Assembly (NCBI GenBank): GCA_902799745.1
Contig: CADCBQ010000028.1
Coordinates: 1 to 38,101 of the forward strand
Length of the DNA: 38,101 nucleotides
DNA from: Fibrobacter succinogenes
Lineage (GTDB): Bacteria; Fibrobacterota; Fibrobacteria; Fibrobacterales; Fibrobacteraceae
Reading direction: 5' to 3'
Shown: piece by piece, positions 22,570-30,788 of the stretch
Position numbering within the stretch: position 1 is the first letter of the stretch
Layout of the letters: the number at the start of each line of letters is the position of its first letter
The notes under the pieces: generated by a model
What the model was told of the DNA's origin: nothing
The model's input: the letters and a program-made list of their open reading frames with translations, nothing else
The model's database searches: none
Made by a program: the position numbers and the translations under genes

Positions 22570-24495
22570 ATGGGGGTGCGCATGCACAAGTTTTCCTCGG
22601 GTGTTATAGCGGTTACTTTTATCGCCGGGATGTTTGGAGGTTGCTCGGAATCGCCCGAAAGTGGGTTAACTCCCCCCACCGAGGGCGATTCCTCAGCAAC
22701 GAATTTTCCGGATTCGTCAAACGCTGATTCTCTTCAGGAAATCAGCTCCGAAACCGCTTTCAGCGCAGGCGACACCCATTCTTCGAGCGGACTCACTGCA
22801 ACAAGTTCATCGGACGTCTTTTTTGTTAGCTCCTCCTCGTCTGGTGAACTTGCTGTCCCTCCAGGTTCATCAAGCGGAACCGGATTTTCATATATTGCAC
22901 CTGCAAATTTTTCCGACACTGTAAACGGCGTCTTATTTGACATGATTCATGTTCCGGGAGGTTCGTACACACGCGGGTGTGACAACTGCGCCGAACAAGA
23001 CAAAATTTACGAGACACCCGCGCACAAGGTAACCGTCAGCGACTACTTTGCCGCCAAAACCGAAGTCACGGTCAGCCAATGGAACGCCGTCATGGGCGGC
23101 AAGAAAAACGCTTGGGAATCAGGAAACGCCCCCAAAATAGGTGTAAGCTGGTTTGATGCGAATAATTTTGCTTGTAAATTAGGGCAATTGACAGGCAGGC
23201 AATACCGCCTGCTTACCGATGCCGAATGGGAATTTGCAGCTCGCGGAGGTAAGGATGGGATTGCCGACAGCTTCAAATTCTCAGGAGGCAACGCCATTGA
23301 CGATGTCGCCTGGTATTCCGAAAACAGCGGAGGCAAGGCACACGACGTCGCCAGCAAGAAGCCGAATAAGCTCGGGCTTTACGACATGAGCGGCAATTCC
23401 TGGGAATGGGTGTACGACTGGCTTGTGGGTTATACTGCAGGCGATAAAGTCAACCCGGTTCAGCTCACGGGTTCTGGCAACAAGACGCGACGTGGCGGCA
23501 GTTACGGCGAACCTGCCGAATTCGCTCGGGTGAGCCGCCGGGCCATCCGTAGCCGCGATGGCGCCGCCGACATGGGATTTAGGCTAGGGGCCTCTACCGA
23601 ACTTCCGCCGGGAATGATCAGCGCCTGCGAAGCGGCGAACCCGAGCGATGCGGTTTGTGTCGGAGACAAAAACCGCGACTGCCGCCTCATTACCGCAGCT
23701 GACGAAGCCTGGATCAGCGACGACTATACCGTTATCATCGGCGAAGACGGAATTGCGGCGGTTTCAGGATTCCCGAACGTTTCCGGCCAATGGTACACGC
23801 TCAACAACCGCAGTTTCAACGTGGTCACCAAAACCGGAACCAAAACGTACGCCTACTACGTGTTCAGCCAAGACGAACTCACCATGATCAGTGACGACGG
23901 CATTCCTTACCGACTGTACCGTCGCGCCATGAGCGAAGCGAAGAATAAGGTGAGCACCCCGACTGTAAGCAACCCGAAAACACTGGAACAGTTGATTGCC
24001 GCCGTAGAGCCCGAGCGCCTCGTGACAGACGAACAGCTTGCCCACCCCGATACAAGCGTACGCGACCCGCGTATTGCCGCTGCTAGCGGATACACCTGGT
24101 TCTTTGACGGGCGTTGCTGTGGCGGCAACCACAAATACCGATTCCACCTCGACAAGAATGGGGACGCCGAATTCGTGGTAATGGATTACGACGATACGCA
24201 CCACGAGAATATTCTCGCAAAGGGCCGCTGGTTCACCGTAGGCAACATCGGGCTTCACATTGTGCTGAACGGGAAATACTTCAACTATCTCTATACCGCC
24301 GGCGAACGCACCATGAGCTACAGCGAATATATGCCCGCAGGCCCCATTTTCTGCCACATTTCATTCCAAAGTTATGAACGAGGAGATTTCCGCATATTCA
24401 ACAAGACCCTTTACGATGACAAAATCAAACGCCCCCGCGGCTTCAACGGAGAAAACCCCGTTTACGAAGCAGGTGATTACCAGTGGGGGTCATAA
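22570..24495 (+). CDS. lipoprotein with SUMF1/FGE-like domain
   Basis: A 641-aa lipoprotein: signal peptide with GMFGGC lipobox, a Ser/Thr-rich linker (about 30-105), a formylglycine-generating-enzyme-like domain (about 118-345; IHVPGGSYTRGC, TEVTVSQWNAVMGG, YRLLTDAEWEFAARGG, YDMSGNSWEWVYDW, RRGGSYGEP, MGFRLG), and an unrecognised C-terminal region (about 350-641) with a CCGG segment. The Cys residues expected after RGGS in active FGE are absent (Y-G-E-P-A-E follows), so a binding or structural role is likely. AAGGAT lies 9 nt before the ATG. Its stop overlaps the start of the next gene. Confidence 0.82.
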   Translation: MGVRMHKFSSGVIAVTFIAGMFGGCSESPESGLTPPTEGDSSATNFPDSSNADSLQEISSETAFSAGDTHSSSGLTATSSSDVFFVSSSSSGELAVPPGSSSGTGFSYIAPANFSDTVNGVLFDMIHVPGGSYTRGCDNCAEQDKIYETPAHKVTVSDYFAAKTEVTVSQWNAVMGGKKNAWESGNAPKIGVSWFDANNFACKLGQLTGRQYRLLTDAEWEFAARGGKDGIADSFKFSGGNAIDDVAWYSENSGGKAHDVASKKPNKLGLYDMSGNSWEWVYDWLVGYTAGDKVNPVQLTGSGNKTRRGGSYGEPAEFARVSRRAIRSRDGAADMGFRLGASTELPPGMISACEAANPSDAVCVGDKNRDCRLITAADEAWISDDYTVIIGEDGIAAVSGFPNVSGQWYTLNNRSFNVVTKTGTKTYAYYVFSQDELTMISDDGIPYRLYRRAMSEAKNKVSTPTVSNPKTLEQLIAAVEPERLVTDEQLAHPDTSVRDPRIAAASGYTWFFDGRCCGGNHKYRFHLDKNGDAEFVVMDYDDTHHENILAKGRWFTVGNIGLHIVLNGKYFNYLYTAGERTMSYSEYMPAGPIFCHISFQSYERGDFRIFNKTLYDDKIKRPRGFNGENPVYEAGDYQWGS

Positions 24496-25559
24496 TGCGC
24501 ACGTACATTTTCATCTTTGCCACCGCATGTATTGCAGCACTCACGGCATGCAATGACAAAGTTTCTAGCCCCGATATTGAATCAAGCTCGTCCGACAAAG
24601 TCTCCAATCACTCCTGGATACCCGTGCCGTCGTCCGAGCAAGATTCCCCGGAATGGTCGTCTTCGGCAACGCCTTCTCTGGCAATGTCATCCTCGGCCAT
24701 TCCGGCATCCTCTTCTAGCGAGTATCTTCTGCTCGCCCTATCATCCTCAGCAGAACTGCAAGTCGGCAGTTCCTCCTCGATTGAGGAATCTTCTTCGTCC
24801 GCAATCATGGATACCGCTCCGAAAATCGTTTTGGACAAAGACGGATTCGCCACGGTCGCCGACGTCTACAAGAGCCTCGCCCCCGACGAAAAGGCGGTTT
24901 TTATCATCCGCCATTCCGAACGTGAAGATGACGTGGCTTTGGAAACCGAACTCACCGCAAACGGAATCCAGATGGCACAGGATCTAGGGGCAACCCTCAA
25001 GAGCGAAGAAGAATTCTCGTACGTCACTTCGGGATTCGTGCGCACGAACGAAACCGCAAACCAAATCTCGAAAGGGCGCGGCGAAGCGACGTCCCCGAAA
25101 CTCATCACGAATTACGACATTACCGGTAACTGGTTCCTAAAAATTTCGGCCGATTCTCTCGCAAAGCAAGCGACCGCGCTTGGCCTGAAGGGCAGTTCCA
25201 TAGAGCTGATGGCCCGCTGGGCATACGAGGCTGGATACCCGGAAACATTTTACGAATTGGAACCCCGCGCACAAGAATTCATGCAAGCAGTCATTCTCAA
25301 GAACCTGCCCAAGTGGAATCGCGTCACCATCATGGTGTCGCACGATATCTTCGTGATGCCACTCGCCGTTTTCGGCTCACAAAAGAAAGTCTCACTCAAA
25401 TATTACGAAGATTACCACTGGATAAATTATATCGCGGGGCTAGCCGTTATTGCCGATGCGCAAAACAACCTGCGCTATATTCCTGTAAAAGGCACCGATT
25501 CCGGCGTCATAGACTATCTGGCCCTCTATATGGCAGAGCACAAGATTTACACCAAATAG
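24495..25559 (+). CDS. lipoprotein of the histidine phosphatase family
   Basis: A 354-aa lipoprotein: signal peptide with lipobox (IAALTAC), a Ser-rich linker (about 25-105), then a phosphoglycerate-mutase-like histidine phosphatase domain. The catalytic motif is R139-H140-S-E-R143 (family RHG/RHxxR), with the second His at H283 in VSHD. The start is ATG 24495 because it overlaps the upstream stop (TAATG) and gives a clean lipoprotein signal; a GTG four codons earlier is possible. It is translationally coupled to the SUMF1-like gene. The substrate is unknown; extracytoplasmic phosphatase activity is inferred. Confidence 0.82.
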   Translation: MRTYIFIFATACIAALTACNDKVSSPDIESSSSDKVSNHSWIPVPSSEQDSPEWSSSATPSLAMSSSAIPASSSSEYLLLALSSSAELQVGSSSSIEESSSSAIMDTAPKIVLDKDGFATVADVYKSLAPDEKAVFIIRHSEREDDVALETELTANGIQMAQDLGATLKSEEEFSYVTSGFVRTNETANQISKGRGEATSPKLITNYDITGNWFLKISADSLAKQATALGLKGSSIELMARWAYEAGYPETFYELEPRAQEFMQAVILKNLPKWNRVTIMVSHDIFVMPLAVFGSQKKVSLKYYEDYHWINYIAGLAVIADAQNNLRYIPVKGTDSGVIDYLALYMAEHKIYTK

Positions 25560-25585
25560 AAAATTTCCCCAAGCCACAGCAAAAA

Positions 25586-25615
25586 GCGTCCCGGCATTCG
25601 CCGGGGCGCCTTTGT
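25586..25615. terminator. bidirectional terminator between convergent genes
   Basis: GCGTCCCGGC / GCCGGGGCGC with an ATTC loop (25586-25609). T-rich tails occur on both strands (TTTGTTT on plus, T5 on minus). It is closely related to the hairpin at 33420, including the CATTCG loop. Confidence 0.88.
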
Positions 25616-25629
25616 TTGGTATCATCGAT

Positions 25630-27597
25630 TTATCGGAAAATGTTTATTGATTTCGCTTCGCGGTAGCCGCCGGTTGTCACCTTCACGATATAGGATCCCG
25701 CCGGCATCTGACTTAGGTCAAAAGAATGCGTATGCGCACCGGCATTCTGCACGCCAACCATTTCTTGGGCAATTAAAGCACCAAATCCCGTAAACAAGCT
25801 AACCATCACATTTTCACGCTGCGACAAAGCATAGTCAACCGTTACAATTCCACGTTTAAATTTGACATTGATATGCAAAGGCACGTTCAACGGTTCAAAA
25901 GCAATTGCCGTCGACGTTTCGCTACTCGAAGAAGGCGGCGCCACGCTGCTGGAACTTGCGGGAGCGACAGAGCTGCTCGAAGCTACAGAGCTACTGGACG
26001 ACGGGACTTCGCCAATTTCAGGCCACTTGTAATCCAGCTTGAAGTCGTTGTAATACTTGACATTTGCCGCACCTGCGCCACTTACGCCCGTTTCCAGTTT
26101 CAACTTATAATCGTAATGCAGCTTGCGAATTCCCGTGTTGCCGGTGTACTGGTAATCGGTATTCACGATCACCGCGAAAACCATCGGCGTGCCGTTCGTC
26201 GAAGAAGGCGTCTTGTCCAGGCGAAGCGTCGCGGAACCTTCGCCCGTAATGGGTTCGCTGTACACAGGCGTACCGTCGGTCGCGCGGTAGCACAGCAAGA
26301 AGTTCATATTCGTGTTGTTGGAATTCGCACCGTTCGGGTAGAAGCTCACCGTCACTTCTTTTGCGCCGTTTTGCACCTTCAGCGGAACCACGTTCGAGCC
26401 CGACCAACCCGGAGTTGTTTCCTGATCCGGAACCAGGTAACCGTTGCTTTCCGTTACCGTCTGGTAAGGCGTCATGGTCCAGGTGTAGCTTTTCCTGTTG
26501 TTGTCCCACATGTCCTGTTCCCAGTAGGTGTCGCTTCCGAAATTCTGGTTCAGCAGGTTCCTGATTTCGCCGGACCATTTTTTCATGTCAAGCATCGCAA
26601 GCCTTGCGCGGAATTCGGTAATGAGCCTGCGCACGCCCGCATCGCCCAGCCCCTTGTCGAGGCCGTAGGTCTCGAGCAGGTATTTGGTCTTACCGTAAGC
26701 GTTTCCGTAAATCCAGCGAACAGCCCCCGTACCAATCCACGTGCCGATAAACGTCGGGAAAATGTTACTATACTGCGAGCCGCCCAGCAGGTAACGCTGA
26801 TTCTTACCGGTCACGCCACCGCCATCGGCGCCGCCACCAGGGCCACCGAAAGTGCCGTCAATCAGCCAGCCCGAATAGGTTTCAATAGGCATAAACGGCG
26901 CAATAACCGTCGCCGCATTCAGAAATCCCATACCGCTGTATACACCATCGCGGTGGCTGAACATATCCTGCTGAATCCAGGTGTTACCCGCTTCCTGGAA
27001 CCAGTGCGCATCCTTTGCGCCAGGGTAGCCGTTCGTCATCGAGTGTATTCCCTCGTGAATCATCGCATCCATCTGCGCCACGCGATCGCGGTAGGGGCAA
27101 CTCGTATTGAAACTGTACAGCGGATAGAACGAGGCCGCCACCGCCGTGTAGCCTGCCACCCATGTCTGCCAACCACCCGTGGTATCGTCCTTCGCACCAC
27201 CGGCGCAAGTGCCCGAGCCATAGTAATAAACGGCACTGTATTGGCCTTCTTGCGCCTGGGCATCCGGCGCCCATCCCATCTCATTGTACAGGTACTCGAA
27301 ATCGGTATCGTACTTCTTGAGGATCGAATCAATCGTCACGTCGGTAATGCGGCTGTCGCGATCCTTGCCCCAATAAAACGCCCACCATTTACCGGCCTTC
27401 TTTCCGGTAACGCCTGAACAATTGTTATTGAACTTGGTCGGCGGCTGAATGTCGCCCAGATTAGACTTTGTGTCGTAATCCAAGTCGCTGCGGTAGCCGG
27501 GCCATGTGTAGGCATCGCCCGACGCCGCGTATGCGTGAACACCTAGGGCAGCCGACAAAACGGCGCCCGGAATCAATCCCAAACAACTTTTTTGCAT
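25630..27597 (-). CDS. secreted DUF6055-like protein with HExxH motif
   Basis: A 655-aa protein: signal peptide (to about residue 25), a large domain I relate to DUF6055, with a zinc-peptidase-like H181-E-G-I-H185 and a downstream Glu in FQEAGNTW (E202), consistent with a gluzincin-type site. A beta domain follows, then a poly-Ser/Ala/Pro linker (SSSSSVASSSSVAPASSSS), and a C-terminal sorting-type domain (SLFTGFGALIAQ, LSQMPAGSYIVKV, ending INIFR). Peptidase activity is inferred from the motif only. I start at ATG 27597 (GGAG 6 nt upstream) and not at the TTG four codons earlier. Confidence 0.78.
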   Translation of the reverse strand: MQKSCLGLIPGAVLSAALGVHAYAASGDAYTWPGYRSDLDYDTKSNLGDIQPPTKFNNNCSGVTGKKAGKWWAFYWGKDRDSRITDVTIDSILKKYDTDFEYLYNEMGWAPDAQAQEGQYSAVYYYGSGTCAGGAKDDTTGGWQTWVAGYTAVAASFYPLYSFNTSCPYRDRVAQMDAMIHEGIHSMTNGYPGAKDAHWFQEAGNTWIQQDMFSHRDGVYSGMGFLNAATVIAPFMPIETYSGWLIDGTFGGPGGGADGGGVTGKNQRYLLGGSQYSNIFPTFIGTWIGTGAVRWIYGNAYGKTKYLLETYGLDKGLGDAGVRRLITEFRARLAMLDMKKWSGEIRNLLNQNFGSDTYWEQDMWDNNRKSYTWTMTPYQTVTESNGYLVPDQETTPGWSGSNVVPLKVQNGAKEVTVSFYPNGANSNNTNMNFLLCYRATDGTPVYSEPITGEGSATLRLDKTPSSTNGTPMVFAVIVNTDYQYTGNTGIRKLHYDYKLKLETGVSGAGAANVKYYNDFKLDYKWPEIGEVPSSSSSVASSSSVAPASSSSVAPPSSSSETSTAIAFEPLNVPLHINVKFKRGIVTVDYALSQRENVMVSLFTGFGALIAQEMVGVQNAGAHTHSFDLSQMPAGSYIVKVTTGGYREAKSINIFR

Positions 27598-27621
27598 AAC
27601 ACACTCCAACTTTTATGCAAT

Positions 27622-27655
27622 AAAAAAAATACTCCCTAGCTGGCCAAGGAGTATT
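27622..27655 (-). terminator. hairpin with U-run between pectate lyase and DUF6055 genes
   Basis: Arms AATACTCC and GGAGTATT with a 12-nt loop, followed on the minus strand by T8. It is 49 nt after the upstream stop and only 25 nt before the next ATG, so it could end the upstream message or act as a leader attenuator for the DUF6055 gene. Confidence 0.8.
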
Positions 27656-27663
27656 GAAAATTT

Positions 27664-27688
27664 TATTTACGCGTTGTCTAAGGACAAC
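27664..27688 (-). promoter_or_regulatory. palindrome plus TAAATA box (element C)
   Basis: A perfect 6+6 palindrome, GTTGTC-CTTA-GACAAC (27673-27688, minus strand), with TAAATA (27664-27669) 3 nt further on. Same arrangement as elements at 16966, 32468 and 37956. If the box is a -10, the transcript would begin at the base of the following hairpin. Confidence 0.55.
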
Positions 27689-27703
27689 GATTGCTCCACT
27701 ACC

Positions 27704-29215
27704 TTAAAGACGAGAGCATTTTCTTCGGGACTGGAATATTAATGTTTGGTGAAGCCCTCGCACAATGTAGTGGCCTTGCGGGAGGCTAGACTTCAATTGT
27801 TCCCATTCGCTGTAAAAGCCCTGCTTGATCAGTTTTCCTGTCAAGGAGAAAATTTGCACCTTGGTCATAGGCGAAATGGTGAACTCAACATCGGTTGCAA
27901 TCAACCGCGTTGTGTTTTCGGAGCTACTTGAAGAACTCGTAACGCTACTAGAACTTACTTCGGCGACAGAACTTGAGCTAACAATCACCGGGTCGATTTT
28001 CGTTCCTTTTTCATATTCGCTGATATCAATTTTACCAATGCCAGAATAATTTGTCACCAAGCCCTTCACATCGCCTACGGGATCTGCACTATAGCTGTAG
28101 ACGCTCTTGGGATTGAAAGTTCCCTTAGGGATTTCCGTATCGTAAGTGACCCATGCGGTATCCTTGGAAGTAAGCGAAGTACCGGGATTTACGGAAATCT
28201 TCATTTTTTTGCTGTTACAGCCACTACTCTGGAAGTTGGCGCAGCCTTCGTAATAGTTTCCAACAATGGTAGCCACACCATCATCGCCAGCGAAAATCGC
28301 CTTGCTGAGGCCCGCATAGTGATTATTTTCAAAGTAGTCGTCAGAACCATAGCGAACATTCGGGCCGTTGCCGGTTCCCTGACCGAGAACATAGTTGTTA
28401 TAAAGGTGAATTTTAGTATGGCGCATCATGGGAGTACGCGCATCCAGGTCCTTATAAAAGTTATGGTGGATAGTTATTTCATGACGAAGACTATCTCCGT
28501 TGCTATTGCCAATGAGGCTTCCCTTATGATGGTTGTGGAAATAATTCCAGCTAAAAGTCGCATTGTAAATGTTGTTCTTGGCATCCAGCAGACCATCGTA
28601 GCGGTCCTTGTTGCTGGTGTAGGCATTATAGAATTCGCAGTGATCGATCCAAATGTTATGGCTTCCCTGCTTATTCTTGTCAGCCCAGTTAGTGGCAGCA
28701 GAGTCCGCAGAAATCGCGATGCAGTCCGGGTCATTGAGGACAACTTCTGCCCCATTGCGGAAAGCGATCACCTTGTTTTCGTCGGTCTTGCTAATGGGAA
28801 CATCGCTCATGGTGAACTTGATGTTACGAATGATGATGTTATGTTTATTCTGAATCATCAGGCCCACTCGATTAAGGAACGCCGATTCGCCTTTACCTAT
28901 GATCGTCTTGTTATTACCGACCAAGACCAATTCGCCATAAGTCGTTGCCGTACCCGAAGAGGCCACATGGCCATTTTCATCGATAAACGTCTTGATACCG
29001 GTATTGATTTCACCCTTCACGATAATGACGTAAGGAGTTTCCAAATCTTCGGCGTACTGCTTAAATTCTGCAAAGTTGGAGACTTCCACAACCTTGCCCC
29101 CGTTACCGCCGGTAGTGCCCCCTTCCAAAGTGGCATACCCCACCATATCGAAGTTAGGGGTAGCCGCAAAGAGCCCCACATTCATCAAGAGAATTGCCAA
29201 ATATTTTGCTTTCAT
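27704..29215 (-). CDS. secreted PL1 pectate lyase
   Basis: A 503-aa protein: signal peptide (about 1-18), a classical PL1 parallel beta-helix domain (about 22-385), a Ser linker (SSSSVAEVSSSSVTSSSSSS), and a C-terminal tail (VQIFSLTGKLIKQ, LPQGHYIVRG). Catalytic-domain motifs: NIWIDHCEFYN, DGLLDAKNNI, HHNFYKDLDARTPMMRHTKIHLYNN, with both Arg of the R-x-P-x-x-R motif present (R260, R265). It cleaves polygalacturonate. The last residues (HQTLIFQSRRKCSRL) are basic and Cys-containing, unlike sister tails. AGAGGTGG precedes the ATG. It follows the PL9 gene by 15 nt in an operon. Confidence 0.93.
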   Translation of the reverse strand: MKAKYLAILLMNVGLFAATPNFDMVGYATLEGGTTGGNGGKVVEVSNFAEFKQYAEDLETPYVIIVKGEINTGIKTFIDENGHVASSGTATTYGELVLVGNNKTIIGKGESAFLNRVGLMIQNKHNIIIRNIKFTMSDVPISKTDENKVIAFRNGAEVVLNDPDCIAISADSAATNWADKNKQGSHNIWIDHCEFYNAYTSNKDRYDGLLDAKNNIYNATFSWNYFHNHHKGSLIGNSNGDSLRHEITIHHNFYKDLDARTPMMRHTKIHLYNNYVLGQGTGNGPNVRYGSDDYFENNHYAGLSKAIFAGDDGVATIVGNYYEGCANFQSSGCNSKKMKISVNPGTSLTSKDTAWVTYDTEIPKGTFNPKSVYSYSADPVGDVKGLVTNYSGIGKIDISEYEKGTKIDPVIVSSSSVAEVSSSSVTSSSSSSENTTRLIATDVEFTISPMTKVQIFSLTGKLIKQGFYSEWEQLKSSLPQGHYIVRGLHQTLIFQSRRKCSRL

Positions 29216-29230
29216 TTTTCCACCTCTTTA

Positions 29231-30616
29231 TTAAAACCAACTGACACTCCAACGGAAAGGTTCCGCGGATTTTACCGAACGCCCCAATGCATTGAACCTC
29301 GGAGCATCTTTACGCCTGTCAGCAGGGGCCACCCTGCGGCGAATAACAGTCGTTGTAGCACTGCTAGAAGACACTTCCGAAGAACTGGATTCTGCTGCAA
29401 TTTCGCCATATTCGTAAGGACCAAGATCCGGTGCCGAGCCAACATAATCAAAGCCAATTTCCGTCCCCTTGTCAATCAAGACGCTCCCTTTTTTCAGGCG
29501 GAACAACTTTGTGTACGGGAGCAGTCCATCCGCATTTCGGGCAATCGTCGCAAGGCTCGTGTCCAACGACTCAAAGTCATCGTCACTCACAGTCACCGAA
29601 ATGCTCCAGGAATTCGTTTTCTGTTCGCTAGACGAACCAAAAGAGTCGGCATTTTTGCCCTTATAAGAGATATTGTTCCGCAGGTGATGCTTTTGCCCCG
29701 CATTCAGCGCCCCACCCATTCCATAATTGGCGGCACCACTGCTTCCGTTGCGGTAAGCAAGGCTCTGTTCCACCGTAATGCCACCCGTATTGTTGTTCTG
29801 GTCAAAGCCCTTTACCGGATTGTCAAACGCAATACAACGCGTGCAACGGTGATTCGCTTGGGCTTTATTGCCGCCCATCTTAAAGCCATTGCCGTTTCCA
29901 TCAAAGAGCTCGGCCGCATAGCCAAAAACATTGACCCCATTCCGGAACGCCCAGGAATCATAGACAATGACACTGTCGGGTGAATCAAAAAAGTCAAAAC
30001 CGTCGTCGGAATTTTCCCAAGCACGGCAGTTGATGAACACATTTCCTGCTCCCTGAGTCTGCTTGCTCGCAAAGCCGTCAGCCATGCCGCCCTTTTTCTT
30101 GGGGTCATAATTACGGTACGCATCTACGTTGACCACCAGCGTATGATTCCCGCCCTTGTTAATTTCCAAACCGGAATTGCGGTTTTCGAAAAACGACATG
30201 TTGTAGAACTTGTTGTACGACCCTGTCACATAGGCTCCCTGGTATCCCGCACGGGTAATGGCGAGACCGTGAAGTTCGTAATAACTGCCGGTCATGCTCA
30301 GCCCCACGCCCTTGTCGACATAGGTGAGTTCCGGGAACTGGAAGTCTATCACGGCAGTCGCATGGCCCGCCGCATAGAACACAATGGGCTTGTCCGCCAT
30401 TCCTGACTTAGAAAGTGTAATCGTATTCGCCTGACCCTCTGTATAGGGCACCTGGTATGTTCCCGCTTCAAAAAAGACGGTATCTCCGGCGGAGGCCTTA
30501 GTCATGGCCGAAATAAAATCGTCGCCAGGCTTTACATGGGTATTCCCGGCAAGCGCCAAAACGGCAAAAGCTGCCGTCAAAATTTCCACCAAGCGGATAT
30601 TCTTCAAATAATTCAT
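29231..30616 (-). CDS. secreted PL9-type pectate lyase
   Basis: A 461-aa protein: signal peptide (to about residue 24), a right-handed parallel beta-helix (about 27-385), a short Ser linker and a basic C-terminus (RRRVAPADRRK, then a shortened tail). PL9 signatures are MADGFASKQTQGAGNVF, with D180 and K185 (a Lys is the catalytic base in characterised PL9), and NSDDGFDFF with the Asp cluster that binds calcium. I chose ATG 30616, with AAGGA 10 nt upstream, since it begins a clean signal peptide; the 11-codon longer reading does not. First gene of the operon with the PL1 lyase. Confidence 0.88.
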   Translation of the reverse strand: MNYLKNIRLVEILTAAFAVLALAGNTHVKPGDDFISAMTKASAGDTVFFEAGTYQVPYTEGQANTITLSKSGMADKPIVFYAAGHATAVIDFQFPELTYVDKGVGLSMTGSYYELHGLAITRAGYQGAYVTGSYNKFYNMSFFENRNSGLEINKGGNHTLVVNVDAYRNYDPKKKGGMADGFASKQTQGAGNVFINCRAWENSDDGFDFFDSPDSVIVYDSWAFRNGVNVFGYAAELFDGNGNGFKMGGNKAQANHRCTRCIAFDNPVKGFDQNNNTGGITVEQSLAYRNGSSGAANYGMGGALNAGQKHHLRNNISYKGKNADSFGSSSEQKTNSWSISVTVSDDDFESLDTSLATIARNADGLLPYTKLFRLKKGSVLIDKGTEIGFDYVGSAPDLGPYEYGEIAAESSSSEVSSSSATTTVIRRRVAPADRRKDAPRFNALGRSVKSAEPFRWSVSWF

Positions 30617-30657
30617 CCCAAGTACATCCTTTGATATTCCGACAAACATTCATTTTC

Positions 30658-30753
30658 GTTCTCAAAAATGTTCTCAAAATATCAAAACAGAATATAAGTT
30701 ATTCTTTTCATAAAGTCAATAGATACAGCGATTTTTTTGCAAAAATGTTCTCA
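30658..30753. repeat. GTTCTC repeats flanking the PL9 promoter
   Basis: CAAAAATGTTCTCA occurs exactly at 30663-30676 and 30740-30753, 77 bp apart on the same strand, on either side of the promoter. A third GTTCTC is at 30658-30663, 12 bp from the second. Candidate operator set. Confidence 0.6.
30691..30719 (-). promoter_or_regulatory. promoter of the PL9-PL1 operon
   Basis: TTGACT (30714-30719), 17-bp spacer, TATATT (30691-30696) on the minus strand. Predicted start near 30684, giving a leader of about 68 nt that includes two GTTCTC copies. Confidence 0.7.
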
Positions 30754-30788
30754 TTTTTACAAAAAAAATAATTATTTATGGATTACGC

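Noticed and set aside
25930..26015. Short tandem repeats that might be a CRISPR or phase-variable tract
   Set aside because: They are codons of poly-Ser/Ala/Pro linkers in secreted proteins (similar tracts at 14680-14745, 22740-22850, 24570-24810); no spacers, and the reading frame is kept.
27704..27780. Frameshift at the end of the PL1 gene at 27704
   Set aside because: The last 15 residues differ from sister tails, but the alternative frame gives no better match to a known tail and also ends shortly after, so I keep the frame as read.
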